From: an uncultured Eubacteriales bacterium
GTDB taxonomy: Bacteria > Bacillota > Clostridia > Oscillospirales > CAG-272
Direction of reading: 5' to 3'
Length of the DNA stretch: 10,973 nucleotides
Assembly (NCBI GenBank): GCA_900321265.1
Contig: ONVJ01000233.1
Location: forward strand, 1 to 10,973
The first letter of the stretch is position 1; each line of letters begins with the position of its first letter. Shown piece by piece: positions 1-5,884 of the stretch. A model generated the notes under the pieces. The model had not been told where the DNA came from. It searched no databases and worked only from the letters and a program-made list of their open reading frames with translations. Position numbers and translations under genes: made by a program.

Positions 1-10
1 CCATACCCTA

Positions 11-83
11 AGCGGATTACGGGGATCGAACCCGCCACCTCGACCTTGGCAAGGTCGCGCTCTACCAAATGAGCTAAATCCGC
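11..83 (-). tRNA. tRNA-Gly (anticodon GCC)
   Basis: On the minus strand the sequence folds as a 73-nt cloverleaf. The acceptor stem is GCGGATT paired with AATCCGC, the D arm has GCTC/GAGC, the anticodon loop is TTGCCAA with anticodon GCC (complement of 48-50), and the T arm contains the GTTCGATC loop. The discriminator base is U (position 11). No CCA is encoded after it; the next bases read TAGGG, so the tail must be added by CCA nucleotidyltransferase. It is the last tRNA of the array inside the window. No terminator is visible before the left edge, so more tRNAs may follow. Confidence 0.97.
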
Positions 84-86
84 AAA

Positions 87-162
87 TGGTGCCTCCGGTC
101 GGAATTGAACCAACGACACGGGGATTTTCAGTCCCCTGCTCTACCAACTGAGCTACAGAGGC
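87..162 (-). tRNA. tRNA-Phe (anticodon GAA), CCA encoded
   Basis: Cloverleaf on the minus strand with acceptor GCCTCTG/CGGAGGC (one G-U pair), D arm GCTC/GAGC, anticodon stem GGGGA/TCCCC and loop CTGAAAA giving anticodon GAA. The T loop reads GTTCAATTC. Discriminator A is followed directly by a genomic CCA (87-89), so the mature 3' end is encoded. Only three bases (84-86) separate it from tRNA-Gly, which implies one precursor transcript cut by RNase P and 3' nucleases. Confidence 0.97.
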
Positions 163-190
163 ATACCGCAAGGGCTGCAGCTTATTAAGA

Positions 191-267
191 TGGCGACCCG
201 GATGGGGCTCGAACCCACGACCTCCAGCGTGACAGGCTGGCGCTCTAACCAACTGAGCTACCGGGCC
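191..267 (-). tRNA. tRNA-Asp (anticodon GTC), CCA encoded
   Basis: Minus-strand cloverleaf: acceptor GGCCCGG/CCGGGTC, D arm GCTC/GAGC with loop AGTTGGTTA, anticodon loop CTGTCAC with anticodon GTC, and T arm GTGGG TTCGAGC CCCAT. Discriminator G, the base typical of aspartate tRNAs, is followed by an encoded CCA at 191-193. It lies between tRNA-Val and tRNA-Phe in the same array. Confidence 0.97.
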
Positions 268-279
268 GGATAAATACGG

Positions 280-352
280 TGGGAACAACAGGGCTCGAAC
301 CTGTGACCCCATGCTTGTAAGGCATGTGCTCTCCCAGCTGAGCTATGCTCCC
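280..352 (-). tRNA. tRNA-Val (anticodon TAC)
   Basis: First gene of the tRNA array in transcription order. Acceptor GGGAGCA/TGTTCCC, D arm GCTC/GAGC, anticodon loop CTTACAA with anticodon TAC, T arm ACAGG TTCGAGC CCTGT. Discriminator A (position 280) is followed by CCG rather than CCA, so the encoded tail is one base off and must be trimmed and rebuilt. The consensus promoter at 384-412 lies directly upstream. Confidence 0.97.
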
Positions 353-383
353 GTTTTATGCCCTTTTTGCCGGCGCGTTGACT

Positions 384-412
384 ATTATATCACTTTGAGG
401 GGGCTTTGTCAA
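384..412 (-). promoter_or_regulatory. Sigma-A promoter of the tRNA array
   Basis: Read on the minus strand, a perfect -35 TTGACA (407-412) and a perfect -10 TATAAT (384-389) are separated by 17 bp. Transcription should start near 377, about 25 bases ahead of tRNA-Val. Two eight-base A-tracts sit just upstream on the minus strand (complement of 416-432), as expected for an UP element on a strong stable-RNA promoter. Confidence 0.93.
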
Positions 413-463
413 CTCTTTTTTTTATTTTTTTTCGGATATGAGAAAAAACGGAAAAAAATGTGA

Positions 464-492
464 TTGAATTTGAAATGAATTGGGATTATAAT
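464..492 (+). promoter_or_regulatory. Sigma-A promoter of the metallophosphoesterase gene
   Basis: TTGAAT (464-469) and TATAAT (487-492) are 17 bp apart. Two short A-tracts about one helical turn apart (443-448 and 452-458) lie upstream. The predicted start near 499 leaves a leader of about 45 nt before the ATG at 545. The promoter is divergent from the tRNA promoter. Confidence 0.85.
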
Positions 493-544
493 ATATACCG
501 ATTCCCGAAAGGGCGATACAGTCATACCCGAAAGGACAGACGAC

Positions 545-1507
545 ATGGCAGAAACACTGAAATTCAGGCACGACGGATCCTTCAGGATACTCATGGTCTC
601 CGACATCCAGGAAGGCCCCTCGATCGATCCGAGAGCGCCGGAGTGCTACCGGAAGCTGGTTGAGCACACAAGACCCGACTTCATCATATGGGGCGGCGAC
701 AACATCGACGGCCGCAAGGCAAAGACGGCGGACGAACTCCGCGCGCATCTTTCGGTCTTTGCCGCGCCCGCGGAGGAAGCCGGGATACCCTGGGCCTTCG
801 TGTTCGGCAACCACGATTACGATATGGACATCTCCCCCGCCGAGCAGGCGTCGATCTACGCGGAGCACCCCGGCTGCCTTTCCCGCGACCTCCCCGAAGG
901 CATCCACGGGACCTCGAATTTCGCGATCCCGGTATACGGCCCCGACGGCCGCCCCGCCTACGCGGTCTACGGCTTCGACACCGCCCACAAGCACCCCGAG
1001 ATACGTCCGGGAAGATCGTCGAACGAGCTGCTTCTGCCCGGCCTGCCCGACCATGTCCGAAAATGGGATACCGTCAGGTTCGACCAGCTCGCCTGGTACG
1101 TTGATATCTCCCGCAGGCTCGAACGCGAAGCAGGGGCCCCCGTAAGGGCTCTTGCGGTCATGCACGTCCCGCCCTACGAGCTTCAGTATCTGAAAGACGC
1201 ACCCGAACTCTGCTCGACGAAGGGCGAGACGTCGCAGCGGATCCAGGCCGGCGTCCTCAACACCGGGATCTTCGCGACGATGTACGAACGAGGCGACGTC
1301 GAATGCATCGCCGCCGGGCATCTTCACGAGAGCACGATCGAAGGCGAATACGGCGGCATCCGCCTCTGCCTCGACGGCTGCGCGGGCTTCTCGCCGAAAT
1401 CGCTCCCGCACTGCCGCGGGGGGCGTGTCTTTGACATCACGCTTGAAGGCGGTTTCTCGACCGGGTTCATCCCCTATCTCTCCCTCCCGGGCATCGATCC
1501 CGCCTGA
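545..1507 (+). CDS. Calcineurin-like metallophosphoesterase
   Basis: A 320-residue protein of the metallophosphoesterase superfamily, expected to hydrolyse a phosphomono- or diester with a two-metal centre. The family motifs occur in order: D20-I-Q22 (first motif, with Gln where many members have His, as in Dcr2-like and related enzymes), G51-D52-N53, G88-N89-H90-D91, H207 in MHVP, and G258-H259-L260-H261. A segment around 178-185 (RFDQLAWY) resembles the substrate-side helix of Dcr2-like phosphatases. No signal peptide or membrane segment is seen, so it is probably cytoplasmic. The start is supported by AAAGGA at 531-536, 8 nt ahead of the ATG. It stands alone: tRNAs run divergently behind it and the next gene converges on it. 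The natural substrate cannot be told from sequence. Confidence 0.92.
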   Translation: MAETLKFRHDGSFRILMVSDIQEGPSIDPRAPECYRKLVEHTRPDFIIWGGDNIDGRKAKTADELRAHLSVFAAPAEEAGIPWAFVFGNHDYDMDISPAEQASIYAEHPGCLSRDLPEGIHGTSNFAIPVYGPDGRPAYAVYGFDTAHKHPEIRPGRSSNELLLPGLPDHVRKWDTVRFDQLAWYVDISRRLEREAGAPVRALAVMHVPPYELQYLKDAPELCSTKGETSQRIQAGVLNTGIFATMYERGDVECIAAGHLHESTIEGEYGGIRLCLDGCAGFSPKSLPHCRGGRVFDITLEGGFSTGFIPYLSLPGIDPA

Positions 1508-1546
1508 CGGCACCGGAAGCAGTGTCAGGAGACATAATTTCACGGG

Positions 1547-1572
1547 CTGTCACGGTTTCCCGGCCGTGACAG
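1547..1572. terminator. Hairpin after the metallophosphoesterase gene
   Basis: CTGTCACGG and CCGTGACAG form a perfect 9-bp stem around an 8-base loop, 40 bases after the stop codon. There is no U-tract directly after it, so it may act only together with the next hairpin (1577-1612), or as a 3'-end stabiliser. It lies in the gap between two convergent genes and can fold on either strand. Confidence 0.5.
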
Positions 1573-1576
1573 TTGC

Positions 1577-1612
1577 GGGGCTGTTAAAAACCTGAGGTTT
1601 TTAAACAGCCCC
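1577..1612. terminator. Bidirectional hairpin, TGTTAAAAA palindrome copy 1
   Basis: GGGGCTGTTAAAAACC (1577-1592) pairs with the complement of 1596-1612 through one extra T, giving about 16 bp and a TGA loop. The A- and T-tracts lie inside the stem next to the loop, unlike a textbook terminator with the U-run outside. Its place between the ends of convergent genes (stops at 1507 and 1636) suggests a shared transcript end for both. The same arm recurs at 7808-7847 and 7938-7972. Confidence 0.6.
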
Positions 1613-1635
1613 TTTGATTCATATGCGGTCGCGGC

Positions 1636-3135
1636 TCAGCCCGCGGCCTTTTCCTTTATCGCGTTGACGGTATCGCTGAGAGCGAGGTTCCAGGTCTTCG
1701 TCGTCTTTGCTACCATGGTCGTCAGCAGAGACGTATTCTGATAGACGTCGTTTCTCCAGAGCCTGATCGGGCTGTTGGTATCGCCGCCGATCTGATCGAA
1801 GAGCGTGCGGCCGAAGTCGAAGACGACTCCCCTTCTGATTATATCGAACATCCTCGCGTCGCCTTCGCCGTTGCTGTAGCGGTATTTGAAGGAGGTCTCG
1901 AAGATCACCGGGGTGACCTCGTTATATCCCTCTCTCGCCAGCATTTCGATAACCGCGCCGCTCATATCCCTGTCGTCGGCATCGATCGGGATGCAGTACA
2001 TCGAGTGCGGGAATCCGACTCCGGTGTAGTACTGCTCCTGATCGAGGTTGTACTTGGGAGCGCAGAGGATGCTGTAGTCGTAGTCGGCGTTCCTCATATA
2101 GGTCTGAAGTCTTGTTCCGTCAAGGACGTAGAGGAGGCATTCGCCGGAGGAGATGTACTTGTAGTTTTCGTTTGAGGTATGGAAGAACCCGGGCGAGTCG
2201 CTGCCGTTCCAGAATGCCTGCTTCAGCCTGTCTCTGAGGTCGATCGACTTGTCGCCGCCGACGTCGGCCGAGACGACCGCCTGGCCGTCGGCGTCGAATT
2301 CGACGTAGTGGAGCCCGGCGCCGAGATAGAAGACGTCAAGTACGGGATGCGCGATCACGTAAAGGCCGTAGGTGTTGGTAGGATCGCGGGAAGTGGCTCC
2401 GCCGGTCTTGTCCACATAGACGCCGTTGATGATCTCGAACATCTTGTCAAGCGTCCATCCGCCTTCAAGAGCGAGCTCCTGGATACCCGAGATGTTGTAT
2501 TCCTTCGCCTTGTCGTTGTTGAGACCCAGGAACATCATCTGGTAGAGGAGGCTGGAGGCGATGTCGCCCGACGCGAAGTAGAGCGCGTCTCCGATCGTGT
2601 TGAGCTTAACGAGGCTTTCAGGCCACCAGTCGTTATCGAAGTTGAGATAATCCACGTCATAGAGGTTGGCGAGCGATCCGTTGACCATCAGGAGAGACGC
2701 CGCTCTCGAGTAGCAGGCCAGCGCGTCGTAGGCGTGCGCACCGGCGCTGATGTTGGTGTTGGCGGCCTCGCAGAAGGTCTTGAAGGTGGAGGAGTTGCCG
2801 GCTTCAACGATGAAGTCGAGCTTGACGCCCAGCTTGGTCTCGACGATCGAATTGCGCTTGAAGACGGCGCTCTCGATCATATCGCCCTTGGAATCGTCGC
2901 CGAAGTATTCGACGATGCTCTGCTTCCAGGCCAGGAAGGTGAAATCGGTATCGTTGAAATTGACGCCGGCAAATGGGTCGGCGGTCGTCTCCTCGACAGT
3001 TTCTCCGTCGGTGGCGGCGATCGGCGAGGTGGTGTCGCCTCCCGGAGCCTCGGGATCCGAACACGCGGCAAGCAGCGGCAGCGTGAAGAGGACCGCAAGG
3101 AGCAGGGCGAGAATGATCTTCATCTGTGTTTTCAT
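1636..3135 (-). CDS. Solute-binding lipoprotein of an ABC transporter (family 1-like)
   Basis: A 499-residue exported protein resembling extracellular sugar-binding proteins of clostridial ABC importers. The N-terminus has two Lys, a hydrophobic stretch and lipobox L22-A-A-C25, so it should be lipidated at Cys25 and sit on the outer membrane face. A Thr/Glu-rich linker (about 26-52) leads to the binding domain, which contains family-like segments such as 'GGWTLDKMFEIING' and a late 'YTGVGFPHSMYCIP' region. The frame stays open upstream to an ATG at 3234 that overlaps the preceding stop (ATGA), but the 3135 ATG places the signal peptide at the N-terminus and is preferred; GGAG lies 11 nt before it. 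It is the second gene after the CHAP-like protein, with 95 nt between and no promoter or terminator seen, so co-transcription is likely. No permease or ATPase gene is nearby; the ligand is unknown. Confidence 0.85.
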   Translation of the reverse strand: MKTQMKIILALLLAVLFTLPLLAACSDPEAPGGDTTSPIAATDGETVEETTADPFAGVNFNDTDFTFLAWKQSIVEYFGDDSKGDMIESAVFKRNSIVETKLGVKLDFIVEAGNSSTFKTFCEAANTNISAGAHAYDALACYSRAASLLMVNGSLANLYDVDYLNFDNDWWPESLVKLNTIGDALYFASGDIASSLLYQMMFLGLNNDKAKEYNISGIQELALEGGWTLDKMFEIINGVYVDKTGGATSRDPTNTYGLYVIAHPVLDVFYLGAGLHYVEFDADGQAVVSADVGGDKSIDLRDRLKQAFWNGSDSPGFFHTSNENYKYISSGECLLYVLDGTRLQTYMRNADYDYSILCAPKYNLDQEQYYTGVGFPHSMYCIPIDADDRDMSGAVIEMLAREGYNEVTPVIFETSFKYRYSNGEGDARMFDIIRRGVVFDFGRTLFDQIGGDTNSPIRLWRNDVYQNTSLLTTMVAKTTKTWNLALSDTVNAIKEKAAG

Positions 3136-3230
3136 TGCAGTTGGAGCTCCGCCCGGAAAAGGAGCGGATCTATCCTTTCGGGTTATTTGATGCTTCAGAG
3201 GAGTCCCGGTTTCCGGAGGCCGGAAAAGGG

Positions 3231-5510
3231 TCATGACCCGCTGTTGACGGTATATCCGAAATAAGCTCTCGCAGCGGCGGAGTAATCACAGATCGAGCGG
3301 CAGAGATCGTCGATTGAATCGCTGACTCCGTTCGTGACATACGCCGCGCAGTACTCGGTCACGCTGTAGCTCATGAGGCTGCCGTACTGTTTTTCTCCCG
3401 CGACCGAGTCCGCGAGTCTGAAATAGTAGGTGTCCGCGAACTTCTTGGGGGGAATGTTGCAAAGGCAGAACAGATCTCCTTCCGAAGCTTCAAGGATCTC
3501 CGAGCAGTTTGCCTCGGTAAGGACCGACGAAAGAGAGACTCCGGCGGTCTCCGCCTGCCTTACCGCAGCGTCAAAATCGGCGGCGGTCCATACAAGGAGT
3601 CTGCTGCCCGAAGTCAGCCCCTCGGCTCTCAGGCGTATGCTTACGCCGTCGGCAAGGCCGAGCGAGGCCGCAGTCAGCGTACAGGCGGCAGTCGATTCGA
3701 CATGCGGCGCGTCAAGCTTCCGGATTATGTTTTCGTCGCCGACCGAAAGCTTCTTGGCGGCCTGGGGAAGGGCGCGGTTCGCGAGCCGGTCCTCCTCATA
3801 ATGGAAATATGTCTGGGAGGCGGTCGCGTAGTTGAGCATCGCCGCCATCATCTTGTCAAGCTTCGGATCGTTTGACGGATTTCCGTAGAGCGAACCGACA
3901 TATTCAACGGCGGAATAACGCATCTCGCCGCTCTCGATCGAATATGTCTTCCCGCCCGACACGGCGCTGATCTCGGCTCTGACGCTGATGCGGTCGCCGA
4001 GTTTCTTCGCGGCGATCCCCTCGGTGATGAAGAAGACGCAGTCCGAGCCGTTCTCATAGGTCGTATCGACGACCTCGTCGCCGTTCCATTCGGTCCTGTG
4101 GAGCCGGTAGGTCGCGGAGGCCGGGAAGCCCTCGTGAGAGGAGACCACCTTGAATCTGATCGAAACGTTGTTGCCGATAAGGAGGCTTGCCGAGGTTATA
4201 GTCAGCTCATAGGGGCAGGAGTAGACGTATTTTCCGTCGGTCCTGTCGCAGACGAGGAAGGGGTCGGCCGCCGCCGCGGCGACGGGCGAGGTGGATTCCA
4301 CCCTTCCTCCCCTGACGAGAAGTATGCCTTCTCCGACGTTCACCGAATAGCCCGAGGCGTCAAGGACCATTCCCTCTCCGACGACGCATTCTTCGGTGAG
4401 AGTCGCGTCGGCAAACAGCAGTATCCTTCCGGGAGGCGAGGTCTCGGACAGCGCCATCTCGATGCTTTCGAACCACTGCTGGGAGGTCTTTTTGCCGCCC
4501 GAGCCGTATTTTTCGACGACGACCGGGGGCAGACCGCCGACTCTGTCGGCGTATGTCAGCGAGATCCATCCGTCATATCCCGTGCCGTCGATCGTGCAGA
4601 AGATATGTCCGAATCCGTCCTTTATCTCAGTAACGAAAGCACTGTATCTGTAAGGAAGTATGTAAAGAGTCGCGGTGGAGGTGCTTGCGCCCGCCCTGAT
4701 CCTGAGGCCTCCGGGATAGTTCACCGAATACTCGCCGGGTCTGAAGTCTACGGTCGGAGTCGGCTGCGGAACATTGGGCTCAGGCTCGGGTTCGGGCTCC
4801 GGGGTAGGCTCGTCGCCCGACGACGCTCCTCCGGCGGCCGCGGTCAGCGCGGTGTCCTCGAACCAGATGATCCCCTCGCAGTTGAAGACGCCGGTCTGCC
4901 CGTAATAGGCGACGAATTTATCGATCGAGCATCTGATCGGGTCGCCCATCGAATATCTGACTCCCCCGATCAGCGCGTTGATATTATCGGTGAAATATAC
5001 GGTGTCTCCTATGATGCCCGTGATGAGCATCGCGTGACCGTACCTCTGGCCCGCAGTCGTCATCGTGGACTGGAATCCGACAAGGATATTTGTCGCCACC
5101 GGGGCTTTTGACGCGATATCGTAGAGGGCGGCAGACATAGAGTATTTCGGCACCGGATAGGCGTGTATCTTCTTGCCGCCGCTCGACGTAGTCTTGTTCT
5201 TGTAGTTGTCGAACTCATCGTTTCCGTTGCCGCCGACGTAGAAGGTGTTGACGCCGTTCAGGATCAGCTGTATGTTGACGTAATGGGCGCACTTCTTGTA
5301 GAAGGTCCCTCCGGCATATCCGTTGCAGTTCGCGACGTCGTAGGCGAGCGCTCTCCTGTAGACGGTGCTTACCTGCTGCCAGAGAGAGGCGTCGGTCGGC
5401 ACCGTCACGGCGGATACAGGCTGCGGCAGAATGACAAGCGATATAAGCATTCCCGCGGCAAGCAGCGACGCGAAAAAGCGCTTTGCCCGCAACTTAAGCT
5501 TATGACTCAT
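3231..5510 (-). CDS. Secreted CHAP-like cysteine hydrolase with SH3 and tandem C-terminal domains
   Basis: A 759-residue exported protein. Residues 1-34 form a Sec signal peptide with a likely cut after V-S-A34. Residues about 55-220 look like a CHAP or NlpC/P60-type amidase/peptidase: C74 in KKCAHYV is the probable nucleophile and H159 in YGHAMLITG the base, followed by D175-N176. A Pro/Glu linker (about 225-254, repeated EP) leads to a bacterial SH3 domain (about 258-325), a unit of unknown fold with beta-strand character (about 330-410), and two C-terminal repeats ending in 'YATASQTYFHY' and 'YSAAARAYFGY'. The likely role is peptidoglycan cleavage or surface modification. The ATG at 5510 is chosen because the signal peptide begins there; the open frame extends to a GTG at 5567. 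A GGAG lies 13 nt upstream, rather far. It is the first gene of a pair with the solute-binding lipoprotein. Enzyme class is inferred from motif order only. Confidence 0.78.
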   Translation of the reverse strand: MSHKLKLRAKRFFASLLAAGMLISLVILPQPVSAVTVPTDASLWQQVSTVYRRALAYDVANCNGYAGGTFYKKCAHYVNIQLILNGVNTFYVGGNGNDEFDNYKNKTTSSGGKKIHAYPVPKYSMSAALYDIASKAPVATNILVGFQSTMTTAGQRYGHAMLITGIIGDTVYFTDNINALIGGVRYSMGDPIRCSIDKFVAYYGQTGVFNCEGIIWFEDTALTAAAGGASSGDEPTPEPEPEPEPNVPQPTPTVDFRPGEYSVNYPGGLRIRAGASTSTATLYILPYRYSAFVTEIKDGFGHIFCTIDGTGYDGWISLTYADRVGGLPPVVVEKYGSGGKKTSQQWFESIEMALSETSPPGRILLFADATLTEECVVGEGMVLDASGYSVNVGEGILLVRGGRVESTSPVAAAAADPFLVCDRTDGKYVYSCPYELTITSASLLIGNNVSIRFKVVSSHEGFPASATYRLHRTEWNGDEVVDTTYENGSDCVFFITEGIAAKKLGDRISVRAEISAVSGGKTYSIESGEMRYSAVEYVGSLYGNPSNDPKLDKMMAAMLNYATASQTYFHYEEDRLANRALPQAAKKLSVGDENIIRKLDAPHVESTAACTLTAASLGLADGVSIRLRAEGLTSGSRLLVWTAADFDAAVRQAETAGVSLSSVLTEANCSEILEASEGDLFCLCNIPPKKFADTYYFRLADSVAGEKQYGSLMSYSVTEYCAAYVTNGVSDSIDDLCRSICDYSAAARAYFGYTVNSGS

Positions 5511-5625
5511 AAAACCAGTTCTTCTCCGTTTCGTAAACTTTGGTTCCCGCCCGATGGTGGCAGGCACTGCCGGCAGAAGTCAGATTTCGACTGATGCAGT
5601 TAAACAAACAGTGACAGTTATAATT

Positions 5626-5654
5626 ATTTTACACAAAAATTTGAAAAAAGTCAA
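5626..5654 (-). promoter_or_regulatory. Promoter of the CHAP-like/solute-binding protein operon
   Basis: On the minus strand TTGACT (5649-5654) and TAAAAT (5626-5631) are 17 bp apart, with a T-rich spacer. The predicted start near 5619 gives a leader of roughly 110 nt before the ATG at 5510. That leader contains the 10-base palindrome CTGCCGGCAG, but no riboswitch class was recognised. Confidence 0.8.
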
Positions 5655-5825
5655 CAAAAAAAATCTTCCCGGGCATCCGCCCCGAAAAAGAGGGGCCGAA
5701 AACCCGCATGGCCGATTGAAAATCTCCCTCCGACGGCTCCTGAAGCTCCCCTGAGGACCCTGTCTGCCACGGCGCTTTTTTATCGGGATATGCTATTCGT
5801 CATTTAAAATATGATTATTTAGCGA
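5655..5825. other. Unassigned core of the divergent intergenic region
   Basis: The gap between the divergent genes (5511-5884) is 374 bases. Its flanks hold the two promoters and the CHAP-gene leader; this middle part of about 170 bases holds no credible gene. Visible structure is limited to a 5-bp GCCCC/GGGGC hairpin (5679-5696) with an A-rich loop and a run of six T at about 5776-5781 without a convincing stem. It is more GC-rich than the promoter flanks and could hold operator sites or a small RNA, but nothing specific supports either. Confidence 0.5.
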
Positions 5826-5854
5826 TTGAAAATTATATTTGTTTATGATATAAT
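5826..5854 (+). promoter_or_regulatory. Promoter of the metallo-beta-lactamase fold lipoprotein gene
   Basis: TTGAAA (5826-5831) and TATAAT (5849-5854) with a 17-bp AT-rich spacer. The predicted start near 5861 leaves a leader of about 24 nt, just enough for the GAGG ribosome binding site at 5873-5876. It is divergent from the promoter at 5626-5654. Confidence 0.9.
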
Positions 5855-5884
5855 ATATTATCTATCAACAGCGAGGTACCGAAA

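Noticed and set aside
422..1543. A 373-codon open frame on the minus strand opposite the metallophosphoesterase
   Set aside because: It is antisense to a gene with all its family motifs, has low-complexity Arg/Gly/Val-rich content and no recognisable domain, and arises from GC-rich third positions.
1547..1612. Insertion sequence remnant between the convergent genes
   Set aside because: Only two hairpins are present, with no transposase fragment and no target duplication; a transcript-end role explains them more simply.
2179..3264. A 361-codon open frame on the plus strand opposite the solute-binding protein
   Set aside because: It has a biased Val/Glu/Arg/Gly composition, no ribosome binding site and no domain; the opposite strand carries a clear lipoprotein.
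4098..5111. A 337-codon plus-strand open frame opposite the CHAP-like gene
   Set aside because: Composition is typical of an antisense shadow, and the minus strand encodes a signal peptide, catalytic motifs and an SH3 domain in order.
5511..5619. ydaO (c-di-AMP) or c-di-GMP riboswitch in the CHAP-gene leader
   Set aside because: The leader is short and the conserved core segments of these classes could not be found by eye; kept only as an open question.
5554..5754. A 66-codon plus-strand open frame in the divergent spacer
   Set aside because: It runs over the minus-strand leader and promoter, has no ribosome binding site, and the product is Lys/Arg-rich without a motif.
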